NCBI GenBank assembly: GCA_963728835.1
Contig: CAVSKZ010000002.1
Location: 1 to 64,000 of the forward strand
Direction: 5' to 3'
DNA from: VRUE01 sp963728835
GTDB taxonomy: Bacteria > Actinomycetota > Thermoleophilia > Solirubrobacterales > 70-9
Length of the DNA stretch: 64,000 bases
Of the stretch, positions 21,050 to 30,037 are shown piece after piece; the first letter of the stretch is position 1, and each line of letters starts with the position of its first letter. The notes under the pieces were generated by a model, which had not been told where the DNA came from, made no database searches, and was given only the letters and a program-made list of their open reading frames with translations. The position numbers were made by a program, and so were the translations under genes.

Positions 21050-24000
21050 CGCCCCGCCCTCCGGTTGTGCTTGGCTCGCTTATGGCTCTTCTTGCCGTGC
21101 CTGCTGACACAGCGACCGCGCCGGCGGACCTTGCCCTTGGCGCAGTGCCTGGGCTTCGTCGCGGTCTCGCTGACGTTGCCCGCCCCCTGGAAGGATTCGG
21201 AGGCCGGCGTCGGATCGTTGGGAGGCGAGGGCGCGCCCTGGCAAGCTTCCCCTTCGCACCCCGCCGCCGGGGCCGGAGGCGGCGGCACCCCGCCGCCCGC
21301 CCGGGCGTCGTAGATGTCGATCAGGCCCGGGTCGTGGGACACCAAGCTCGCATCGGTGGTGAAGAAGACGTCGCGTCCGTCGGCCGAGGCTTCGAGCAGT
21401 TCAGACTCCGCCGGGCTTTCCCCCGTGGAGATGAGGCTGATGCAGCCTTCGGCACTATCGCTGAAGGCCGAGGACTCCTCGCTGCAGTCGCCCGCTCCCT
21501 CGGCCTCCCACTCGTAGACGTCGCGGACGCCGTTGGTGTCGGTCAGCGCCAGCGAGTCGTAGCTTTCGAAGAAGACGCGAGAGCCGTCGTCGGAGAGAAA
21601 GCGCGAGGGCTGGTACTGGCTGCCCCAGCCGGGGATCCAACCTGACACCCAGGTTTGGGTGCCGTTCCCGTTCGCGGCGAAGGACCGCCCGTTTTTCGGC
21701 CGCGCTCCGCTGGGGTTGCACGACACGCAGGCGAGCTTGCCCGTACCGGCGTCGTAGCGATAGACCTCGCTGTCGGCCTCGCCGCTGACCAGATCGCGAT
21801 TGTCATAGCCGGTCGGGCGGCCCCTGCTCGTGAAGGCGACGTGCATCCCGTCGGGACTCACCCGGGAGGTGCGGTTGGAGGGCCTGATCGCAAACGGCGA
21901 CACCCCCTCGTACGTAGAGTGTTCGTCGCCCGACACCAGCGTCGCGACGAAGGCGAACCCCTGCCCCCTCGTGTGTAGGTAGAGGTTCCACCGGCCCGGA
22001 ACCGCGCTGTCTCCCTCGCTGTTCTCAGCCGCCCCGGTCAGGTCTTCGCTCGATACGAGGTAGACGCGCGAGAGATCCTCGCTCGCGCCGACCAGCCCCT
22101 CCACGCCGCCGGCTATTTGCTGCGAGCTCTTCGTCTGCAGGTCGAACTCATAGAGGCCCCCACCGACGGTGGTGTAGAGGGCCCTGTCCCCCGACGGAGC
22201 GGCGGCCCAGAACCTGGTTTGCTCGCTCGAGACCGGGATCGTGCAGGCCATCTCCGGTTCGGTGCATTCCCCAGCCGAGATAGCGCTCTGCGGCTGGCCG
22301 GCGTTCTCGCGCAGGTACATAGGACCGACCGCATTGGCGCCCCAGCGGGGGGCCCCCGATCCTTCATGTTCCGAGTTCTGGCTGTCGACCCAGTAGACCC
22401 TGGAGGCATCCTCCGAGACGGCGTGGAAGACGCTGTCCTGGCGGAAGTCGGCAGCGAAAGCTCCCGACGACCCCACCGAGGCGTGGTTGCAGACGGCAGT
22501 CCCATCGGGCATCACGCTTACCAGCCGCAGCTCCCCCCTGGGCTCGACGCGTAGAGCTGGTAGATCCCCTTCGTCGGGCATGCGTCCGGAGTCAGTGCGG
22601 CGTTGGCGCGGAGGACCGTGCGCGAGCCATCGGCGCTGTACCCCTGCGGATAGGGGAAATAGCGGATATCTCCAAGTTCGCTTTCGGCCGAGTACCCTGG
22701 CGGCGCCATCGAGGTGAGCAGCTCGTAGCCGCTTCCCCCGCAGTTGTCGCGGCGGTAGGCGTTGGGCACGTGCTCCGGGGCGCCGGGGGCGAGCGGATAG
22801 CCGGAGTCCTCCAGCACCCAGCCGCTACAAAGGTCTTCGGTGAAGCCCTTGAAGGGGACCTCCTGACCGGCGTCTCGGTAGAAGGAGTTGGGCCTGCGCG
22901 GGGGCGATATCGCTTCCACGATCCAGCCCGCCTGGGGATCGCGCTGGGTGAGGTATTGGGCTGCCCAGGGGGCCGATTCGGCATGGCCAGACGCCCGCGA
23001 GGTGGAGTAGGTCAGCGCTTCGCCGTCCGGCGTCGCCTGATCGAGTCGCGACTGCTGTTCGGGGGCGCCGAGGACAATCGTGCGCGAGGTCGGCAGGGCG
23101 AAGATGTCGCCGCCTTCTTTGTCGACCGGCGAGACCATCTCGTAGGCGCGGCAGTCGGGCAGGACTGCAGAGGCGCCGCTTCGGTAGGCCTGGTTGGGAC
23201 AATCGGCGTCGGCCACGGGGACCCGGTAGGTGACGAAGGCGCGCTCGGGGCCGGTGGCGATGCACACTTCGGCCGCTTCGAGCGGATTGCACTGGCTGGT
23301 GGCGACGAAGCGATAGTGGTGTGCGGCGCCGGCCGTCAGGTCGCCCAGGCGAGCGGTCGCGACCTGGGCGACCAGGCCTCCGATGGGTTCGGTGTGTTCG
23401 TAGGGAACCCCATCCAGGCCCCATTCCAGCTTCATCGCGACAGCCGAGCCGTTGGCATCTACCTCGGCCTTCAGCATCGCTTCGGTGTCCGCGACGCTCG
23501 TCGCCCACGCGTCCTCGACCCTGGGGCCCAGCGTGACGAACTGCTCGTCGCCACCCTCGATAGCGGCTCCCGTCGGTCCGGCGACGAGGCGGAAGTGGTA
23601 GGTGGTCTTCGGCTGCAGGCCCGAGACGTCGGCGTGGACGGCTACGGAGGAGCCGCCACTGCCGATTTCGGCTTCCGACTCGGCGCAGGGGACTGTCTCG
23701 CCGTCGGCGTAGGGATCGAGCGCAAGCGGTTCGTAGCCGGCCTCGTCGACGTACTGGAAGAGGCACTCGCCGACCGCGACGCCACCGGGGTCCACGGTGC
23801 CGTTGAGGGTGGCGACAGCGCCGCCGACTTTCGTCGCGGCCGTGGTTTGGACGCCGCTTTCATCCAAAGTCCCAAACCCCTCGTCTTCCCCCTTGTCTTC
23901 CCCGTTGCCCGTCGTCGCGGCGAGCCGGAAGTGATAGGGAGTGTTCGACGTCAGGCCCGAGACGTCGGCGTGGACGGGCACCGGGCTTTCGCCGGAGCCG

Positions 24001-25565
24001 ATTTCGGCTTCAGACTCCGCGCAGGGAACGGTGCTGCCGTAGGAGGGGGTGGTGCCGTATTCGAACAGGCAGGCGGTGACCGAGGTGCCGTCGGGGTGGA
24101 CGGTGCCATTCAGGGTCGCAGTGGTGCCGCCGATCGCGCTGGCCGGCTGGGTGATCGCGGTGTGAATCGTGTGGAAATTGAGGTTGGAGCCGAAGACCGG
24201 GGTTTCGTTTGCGTTCTTGGCGACGAGGCGGACGTGGTTCCCTGTGCCGTTGGCCGCCAGGCCGCTCAGGCTTGCTTCGACCTGCACGGGGCTCGCGCCG
24301 GAGCCGATTTCGGCCGGCGACTGCGCGCAGGGGATGACGTGATCGTAGGAATCGGGTGGCAAGCCAAATCCCGGGGTGTATTCGAAGGCGCACTCGGTCA
24401 CGGCCTGGCCGTCGGGATTGACGGTGCCGTGCACGGTCGCCTTGGAGGGGGTGACCCCAGTCGCTTCTTCTCCGGTGAGGACGTCGGGGAGGGTGGAGAT
24501 CGGGGCGCCGTAGAGGACGACTTTGGTGCCACTTGGGCCGGCGCTGTAGAGGTCGCCGCTGGCGCCGTGGAGGGCGAGGCTGGTGGCGATCACTTTAGTC
24601 GTCGAGAGGATGGTGGCGCTGGAGGGGCCCGAGGCGTCGTACTCCTCCACTCGCGCCGAGTTCCCGGCGTAAGCGGCGAAGACGTGGCCGCTGCCGGGGT
24701 CGACCGCGGTCGTCGTGATGCCCACGGCGCCGGAGGGAGGGTTGACCAGCCCATCGACCAGCGCGTACTGCAGTTCCCCGTTGGAGAGTTTGAGCTTGAA
24801 CAGACCGCCGCTGAATGAGGCGGCGCTCCCGGTGCGCCTGACGACGAAGAGCGAGCCGGCTGTCGGCCCGGCCCCCATCGCCAGGGCCTGGGGGCGCGCG
24901 ATGGTGGTGAAGTCGGTGGTGAAGTCGGTGGCTTTGGGCGGGTTGGCGGTGGGGACGTACTTGTGGATCGCGTTCCTGCCGAAGTCGCTGACGTAGAAGT
25001 TGCCTGCGCCGTCGACGGCGATGCCGCTCGTGTCGCCGAAGTTTTTGGTGCCGAATTTGGTCAGCTGCCCGAGGAAGTGGCCGTCGGCGGCGAAGACGTC
25101 GACGACGTCGGTTTCGGCCTCGATCACGTAGATGTTGCCGTCGGTGGCGGTGCCCGATTCGTCGATCGCGATCTGGGCCTCGTTGTTGCCGCCGGAGATA
25201 CCGCCGAATTCCCCCGGCGCCGCGTCGCAGGAGGACGGTTCTTCGGCGCAGGGTTTGCTCCCGGGCCCGAGCTTGGCGTCAATCACATTGGTGCCGAGGG
25301 CGGGGAAGGGATCGGCTTCGCCGTTTGGCTTGAAGCGGCTGAGCTTTCCCTCGGCGCTATCGAGAACGAGGACATCGCCGCTGGACTGGTCGATGGCGAT
25401 TGCGACGACGCCTTTGAAGCTCGGTTGCTGTGCCGAGCCGAAGGTTTCCTTGAAGAGGTGGGCCTGCTGGGCCTGAGCGGGGGTGGTTGTGAGGGTGAGG
25501 GTCAAGAGGCTCGCGCACAGCGCCGCGATCCAGGTCCCCCGTCCCTTTGTCCCGTTGCGTCCCAT
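21046..25565 (-). CDS. Secreted NHL/beta-propeller protein C (frameshifted)
   Basis: This exported protein of about 1507 residues starts at the ATG at 25565 after GGGAGAGG. The signal peptide ends AQA-Q. NHL repeats (LDSAEGKLSRFKPNG, VSDFGRNAIHKYVP) are followed by four fibronectin-like segments with the pattern GTV-x-P-x-G...C-x-F-x-Y...YHFRL. The CPNQAYRSGASAVLPDCRAYE motif region, a second propeller (SRVYWVDSQN, SRVYLVSSEDL, SRVFFESYDSL) and a basic tail with CAKGKVRRRGRCV follow. Six C at 22533-22538 should be seven: one more restores SSPGG-ELRLVSVMPDG. Unlike A and B it has no GIPAGTT repeats. It is coupled to the 955-residue gene by an ATGA overlap. Confidence 0.7.
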
Positions 25566-25638
25566 CACTCACCTCTCCCTGTAGGCGCTTCTTGTCTTGT
25601 CTCCGCCCCCCCAGAGGCGGTACCGCTGCGACGGGGCC

Positions 25639-25665
25639 GCCACCGGGACCCGAGGCCCCGGTGGC
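25639..25665. promoter_or_regulatory. Conserved intergenic hairpin, cassette 2
   Basis: A 12-bp stem has a 3-nt loop (CGA). On the minus strand one pair is G-T, which keeps the helix while the sequence differs from the copy at 16603-16629. It has the same place between the B-repeat gene and the propeller gene. Helix conservation with sequence change suggests the RNA structure matters. Confidence 0.55.
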
Positions 25666-25709
25666 TTTGGCTTTGCCGTTTGCTGCGTTACTGGTGTTGC
25701 GCTACCTCG

Positions 25710-26921
25710 CTATTTGAATTCCGCCGTGACGGATTTGGCCGCGCTGATCGCAATTTTGCAGGCGCCGGTGCCGCTGCAGGCGCCGGACCAGCCGCCAAAA
25801 GTCGAGCCTCTGCTGGGGGTCGCGGTCAGTTCGACTTCTTGGCTCTGGAAGTAGGCAGCTGCCATCGATGAGCAGGTGGCGCCGCAGTTGATGCCGGCGA
25901 GGTTCGACTTCGCGGTGCCGTTGCCGCCACCTGACTTGGTCACGGTCAGGTTGTGCTGTGCGGCCGCGGTAAATTTGACGCCGACCGTCTTGTCCGCGCC
26001 GAGGGAGCCCAGCGAGCAGGTCAGGCTGGAGCCCGAGCACTCGCCCGTCCATTCGGTGAAGACGTAGTTCTTCGACGCAGCCGCGCTCAGGGTGACCGAG
26101 GTGCCTTCCTTGAAGGCGGCTTTGGTGCTCGAGCAGTTGCTCAGGCAGAGCACGCCGCCCGGGGAGCTGCTCACCTTGCCCAGGCCAGAGCCGACCCGGT
26201 TGACCGTCACGTCATAGGCCGTCAGGAACTTGGCGTTGACCGTGTTTGCCTGATCCATCGTCACCGTGCACTGGCGACCGTTGGCCCCGCCTTTTTCGCA
26301 GCCTTTCCAGCTGACGAAGGTGGAGCCCGCCGAGGGCGAGGCGGTCAGGGTGACTTTGGCGTTGGTTTCGAATGAGGCTTTGCAGGTGCCGCCGCATTCG
26401 ATCCCCGCGGGGTTGGAGGCGACGGTGCCTGAGCCGGTGCCTTCTTTGGTGAGGGTCAGCTCGGGGCCGGAGGGGCCGGCGGAGGTGAAGTGGGCGGTGA
26501 TTTCGGTGTCGTCGAAGGCTTCGGGTGTTCCGCTTGGTTGGTATACGACACAGAACGTTTCCGCCCCTGGGCCTTCTTCGCACCCCGCCCCAAAGAGGGA
26601 TTCGCCGGAGGTGCCCTGCTGAATCGTCCAACCGGCGAATTCGGAGCCGGGGTCCGCGGTGGCGACCACGTAGATGCCGAAACCGGTAGCCGCGATTTCC
26701 CCCATCACGTTGTCGCAGACACCGGTGGCGGGCCCGGGCGATTTGTAGCTGCAGTTGATCGGCGGGGTGCCTTCGAGTTCTTCTTCGCCGGTTTCGCTGG
26801 TGACCGAGCCGCCGCCGGTGCCGGCGATGTTGACGTGCGCTTCTTCTTCCGCAAACGCCTGCGCGGCCGGGATGAGCAGCAAAGCCCCCACCGCGAGGAG
26901 CAAGATTGTCAGTCGTCTCAC
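25710..26921 (-). CDS. Secreted InlB B-repeat protein, cassette 2
   Basis: The protein has 403 residues. The GTG at 26921 follows AAGGAGGG, and the signal peptide MRRLTILLLAVGALLLIP through AFA matches the cassette 1 protein. The N-terminal 140 residues differ from the paralogue but keep cysteine pairs (CSYKSPGPATGVC). Three InlB-type B repeats follow, the last ending VTAEFK. It is the first gene of cassette 2, downstream of the conserved upstream region, with the hairpin and then propeller gene C behind it. The repeat region is far more conserved than the N-terminus, as expected if the repeats are homogenised and the N-terminal part varies in specificity. Confidence 0.78.
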   Translation of the reverse strand: MRRLTILLLAVGALLLIPAAQAFAEEEAHVNIAGTGGGSVTSETGEEELEGTPPINCSYKSPGPATGVCDNVMGEIAATGFGIYVVATADPGSEFAGWTIQQGTSGESLFGAGCEEGPGAETFCVVYQPSGTPEAFDDTEITAHFTSAGPSGPELTLTKEGTGSGTVASNPAGIECGGTCKASFETNAKVTLTASPSAGSTFVSWKGCEKGGANGRQCTVTMDQANTVNAKFLTAYDVTVNRVGSGLGKVSSSPGGVLCLSNCSSTKAAFKEGTSVTLSAAASKNYVFTEWTGECSGSSLTCSLGSLGADKTVGVKFTAAAQHNLTVTKSGGGNGTAKSNLAGINCGATCSSMAAAYFQSQEVELTATPSRGSTFGGWSGACSGTGACKIAISAAKSVTAEFK

Positions 26922-27004
26922 TTAACCCTCCTTGTCTTGAGCCCTTGCCGGGCCGCTTCCCGGCGGTCCCTCGGTGCTCGGGCTTTCCCTGTTTCCCCGC
27001 TGCC

Positions 27005-27100
27005 CTTCCCGAGCTAGCTTGAACGATTACGTACATCAATCACACATGAGTGGATCAGCTATCGTCTATAGCGTCAAGGGAAAATCCCGTGTCTACAGAG
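27005..27100 (-). promoter_or_regulatory. Conserved upstream region of cassette 2
   Basis: The minus strand reads CACGGGATTTTCCCTTGACG, seven bases, ACGATAG, then GATGTACGT and AAGCTAGCTCGGGAAGG before the GTG at 26921. It matches the region at 18001-18090 in order and spacing. This is the probable promoter or regulator-binding region of cassette 2. The rest of the gap (26922-27237) shows no gene. Confidence 0.5.
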
Positions 27101-27237
27101 CACGAAAAACCGCTCCAGCCTGGAGATGGCTCTGCAATGGGAACCAACTGGGTACCCGCGCGTTATCCCGCATCGCCGAGCGGGTGATGCAGCTTTGCGG
27201 CAGCCTCGACCGGTCGGGGCTGCCGGCTAGAGAGTCG

Positions 27238-27723
27238 CTACGTACGCGGGTGTGGGCAAGCGTTTTGTGTGGGCGGTCGATCAGCGGGGTCCCAGTCGGC
27301 TATCGGGCGAAGCACGACGACATCGGAGGTCGAAGCGAAATCGAGGCGCGTGAGCACGTATTCGCGGTGCTCGCGGGCCAAGTGCCAGGAACGAAGGTCG
27401 CAGATCAGCAGCTCGTTCTCCTCGAGCGCTGCCCCGAGATCGAGAGGATCGACTCCGAGCTCGACGAGCCGGTCGCGGTCGGAGAAGAACGGATTGCGGG
27501 CAACGACCCCGAGAACCCACTCCCCCGGCTCTTCGCGCTGGTCTTTTTCGACCACCGTGGCGAGGACATCGAGGGGCAATGGCGTGCCGAAGCGGATGAA
27601 CGATGTGGAGGCGGTAGACCGCGGCCGGAAGTAGGGATCCGTCCCCGGGGCAATTTGATCGGCCCGGCGCTGAAAGGGGGTCGTGTCGATGGGAACGCCG
27701 TCGAGTTGAAATGAAATGCGCAC
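27238..27723 (-). CDS. Conserved-looking protein of unknown function
   Basis: This cytoplasmic-looking protein has 161 residues with no signal peptide or membrane segment. The GTG at 27723 lies 3 nt after the stop of the 84-residue gene upstream, with AGGG in the overlap, so the two are probably co-translated. The sequence has balanced composition with a hydrophobic core (PLPLDVLATVVEKD, GEWVLGVVARNPFF) and two short acidic loops. I recognise no domain. A function cannot be proposed. Confidence 0.5.
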   Translation of the reverse strand: MRISFQLDGVPIDTTPFQRRADQIAPGTDPYFRPRSTASTSFIRFGTPLPLDVLATVVEKDQREEPGEWVLGVVARNPFFSDRDRLVELGVDPLDLGAALEENELLICDLRSWHLAREHREYVLTRLDFASTSDVVVLRPIADWDPADRPPTQNACPHPRT

Positions 27724-27726
27724 GGG

Positions 27727-27981
27727 TCAGACCCTGGGATGGTCGACGGCCGGCTGGACGCTGAGGGTATAGAAGCCACCGGGACACTCGTTGACGTAGA
27801 ACAACTCTTCGGTGTGGTGAACAGGGTCGAGATCGGCGATGCGGATTGCTTTCTCTTCGACCGCAAGCGCGAGAGAGCGGAGCCCGAACCCGTACCAGAC
27901 GCGCTTCGATTGAGCGATGGTCACAGGTGACACCGTGGCCACCCGCGGCAACCCAATCGATGTCGGGGATGTCCCCGGCAA
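27727..27981 (-). CDS. Small protein of unknown function
   Basis: The protein has up to 84 residues and ends PAVDHPRV. The segment WYGFGLRSLALAVEEKAIRIADLD, including FYVNECPGGFYTL near the end, looks like a folded small domain. The true start may be one of the GTG codons inside the first 25 codons. It is probably translated together with the gene at 27238-27723. The family is not recognised. Confidence 0.4.
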   Translation of the reverse strand: MPGTSPTSIGLPRVATVSPVTIAQSKRVWYGFGLRSLALAVEEKAIRIADLDPVHHTEELFYVNECPGGFYTLSVQPAVDHPRV

Positions 27982-28079
27982 AATGTCAATCCGAGTAGGT
28001 GCCGTTGCCAGGGATGGAGGTCAGGGGCACGCCGTCAACGCCGAGGATCGAGATAGCGGCCGGGGGAGGCTCGGCGGCA

Positions 28080-28489
28080 CTAGCGGTAGCCAAGGTGATC
28101 GCACGGGAGACGGGACCCGTGAACCAGGAGGTTGTTGCGCTTCTGCCGCAGCTGCAGCCGCAACTCGCTCGGATCGGCGAGGAATCGACGCAGCTCCTCC
28201 CCGTCGATAGGTACCACCAGGCGTTGATCGCGCATCGACTCGATCTGCTCGATCGCGCTCGAGGTGAATCCCTCCACGCTGAGCAGGATGCCCTCGACCC
28301 GCGACGGAGTTCGTCTCAGGCGGGCGTGCAGGTCGTCCACATGGCTGCTGTCGGCGGGCTTGCCGCGCCACCGCGTCTCGATCAGGTAGACGGATTGCGC
28401 GCCGCGGGCGAGGAGGTCCGTCTGACGGGGGCGGGCGGCTGCAGGGTCGAGATCAGGGCCTCGAGTTCCTCTGAAAGCGATTCCACCAT
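28080..28489 (-). pseudogene. Restriction-endonuclease-like fragment (frameshifted)
   Basis: In the corrected frame the product reads MVESLSEELEALISTL, then LLARGAQSVYLIETRWRG, DLHARLRRTPSRVEGILLS and VEGFTSSAIEQI. This resembles the C-terminal nuclease-like domain found in many ATPase and signalling proteins, with YLIETRW at the place of the usual V-E-x-K-W core and a following G-I-hydrophobic strand. The frame changes near 28425-28435. At about 135 residues it lacks any partner domain, and the catalytic lysine is replaced by arginine, so it is probably a remnant. Confidence 0.4.
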
Positions 28490-28548
28490 TGCCGGGGATT
28501 GTCGCCCTTCGGCCTCAAAACGGGAACGGGGGCCCAAAGGCAACGAAA

Positions 28549-28644
28549 TGCGCCCGGAGAGAATCGAACTCTCGACCTCCGGCTTGAAAGACCGGCGCTC
28601 TTTGGGGCTCGTTAAAACCCCGTTGACCACTGAGCTACGGGCGC
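28549..28644 (-). tRNA. tRNA-Glu(UUC) with enlarged D-loop
   Basis: The acceptor GCGCCCG/CGGGCGC, anticodon arm CCGGT-CTTTCAA-GCCGG (anticodon UUC), variable AGGTC and T arm GAGAG-TTCGATT-CTCTC are all canonical. The D stem GCTC/GAGC is kept but its loop is 31 nt instead of about 9. The extra 22 nt or so include GGGG...CCCC and can fold into a small hairpin. No CCA is encoded. It is either a functional tRNA with an unusual insertion or a recent tRNA pseudogene. Confidence 0.75.
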
Positions 28645-28676
28645 TCTCACTTCCTGCCCCCGGAAGTATGCCGAGG

Positions 28677-29819
28677 TCAGAGTCCGAACGTCTTGGCGAT
28701 GATGTTGCGCTGGATCTCGGAGGTCCCGCCGTAGATGGTCGAGACCAGGGTGCTGCGGACGAGGCGCTCCATGTCGTACTCGGAGGCGTAGCCGTAGCCT
28801 CCCATCATCTGCATGCCGCTGAGGGCGGCGCGCCTGGCGGCCTCGGTGACGAAGAGCTTCACCATCGAGGCCTCGCGGGGCAGCATCTTGTCGGGATCCT
28901 CGTCGACGAGAGTGGCGACCCAGCGAGTCATCAGGCGGGCCGCCTCGATGTCGGTCGCCATGTCGGCGATGCGGTGCTGCAGCGCCTGGAAGGAGCCGAT
29001 CGGCTTGCCGAACTGCTCGCGTTCCTTGACGTAGACGATGACGTCGTCGAAGACGCGCTGGGCGAAGCCGAGCTGGGTGGCGGCGAGGATCAGCCGCTCG
29101 ACGTTGAGGCCGGCCATCAGCTGGGTCCAGGCCTGGTCGACCTGACCGAGGACCGCGTCGGCGGGCGCCTCGACGTCGGTGAAGTAGAGGTGGTTGGTGT
29201 CGCGACCGCCCATCGTGTCGATCGGGACCACCTCGAGCCCGTCGGCGTCGCGCGGCACCCAGATCATCGTCATGCCGTCGTGCTTGGAGGCGGAGCGGGT
29301 GGTGCGGCAGACGACGAGGACGTGGTCGGCGATGTGGGCGTTGGAGCAGAAGACCTTCTGCCCGTTGAGCACGTAGCCGCCGTCGACCGCTTCGGCCGAG
29401 GTGGAGAGGGCGCCGACGTCGGAGCCGGCCTGGGGCTCGGTCATCGCGATCGCCTCGACCGCGCCCTCGGCGATGCCGCCGAGGATCTCCTCCTTCTGCT
29501 CCTCGGTGCCGAAGCGATTGGTGGCGCCGGCGACGATCAGCGTCGTCGCGTAGCCGCCGATCGGGGCCAGCGCGCGCGAGGTCTCCTCCATGAAGATGCA
29601 GGCGTCGAGCATCGTCCCGCCGGAGCCGCCGTACTCCTCCGGGATCGTGATCCCGGTCCAGCCGAGCTCGGCCATCTCCTTGTAGATCGTCTCGTTGTGG
29701 TGCTCGCGATAGCCGTCGGTCAGACGCTCGCGCTGGTCCGGCGTGCCGCACTCGTGGTCGCAGTAGCGCCGGATCGCATCGACGAAGTCCTCCTGCTCGT
29801 CGGTAAGAGCGAAGTCCAC
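28677..29819 (-). CDS. Acyl-CoA dehydrogenase
   Basis: This is a soluble FAD flavoenzyme of 380 residues, the usual family length, that oxidises an acyl-CoA to its 2-enoyl-CoA. The N-terminal helical domain starts MDFALTDEQEDF. The signature MTEPQAGSDV sits near residue 125 and the C-terminal motif MQMMGGYGYASEYDMERLVR near residue 345, followed by IYGGTSEIQRNIIAKTF. The usual catalytic Glu of medium-chain enzymes (Y-E-G-T) is Gly here. Instead GLNVERLILAATQLG matches the helix that carries the base in isovaleryl-CoA-type enzymes, so that Glu is the likely base. The substrate is not predictable. The gene stands alone between two tRNA genes and is intact. Confidence 0.9.
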   Translation of the reverse strand: MDFALTDEQEDFVDAIRRYCDHECGTPDQRERLTDGYREHHNETIYKEMAELGWTGITIPEEYGGSGGTMLDACIFMEETSRALAPIGGYATTLIVAGATNRFGTEEQKEEILGGIAEGAVEAIAMTEPQAGSDVGALSTSAEAVDGGYVLNGQKVFCSNAHIADHVLVVCRTTRSASKHDGMTMIWVPRDADGLEVVPIDTMGGRDTNHLYFTDVEAPADAVLGQVDQAWTQLMAGLNVERLILAATQLGFAQRVFDDVIVYVKEREQFGKPIGSFQALQHRIADMATDIEAARLMTRWVATLVDEDPDKMLPREASMVKLFVTEAARRAALSGMQMMGGYGYASEYDMERLVRSTLVSTIYGGTSEIQRNIIAKTFGL

Positions 29820-29886
29820 GAAGCGGCAGCCTACCGGTCAGCGACAGCAAACTGGCTGCTGGGAGCAAGGTTTCAGGCCTGCGCGA

Positions 29887-29959
<73 letters not shown>

Positions 29960-30037
29960 GAGGAGTCCGATGGTACTGAGGCCGCACGCCCGCTGCTCAC
30001 GGGGGAGAAATCGGCTCGCTGAACCCTTTACCACCGT

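Noticed and set aside
7510..26900. The repetitive GC-rich region as a CRISPR array.
   Set aside because: Repeats are long, coding and irregularly spaced; there is no short repeat-spacer pattern and no cas gene.
27405..28371. Further minus-strand frames at 27405-27866 and 28021-28371.
   Set aside because: They are Ser/Pro/Arg-rich shadows of the 27238-27981 gene pair and of the nuclease-like remnant.
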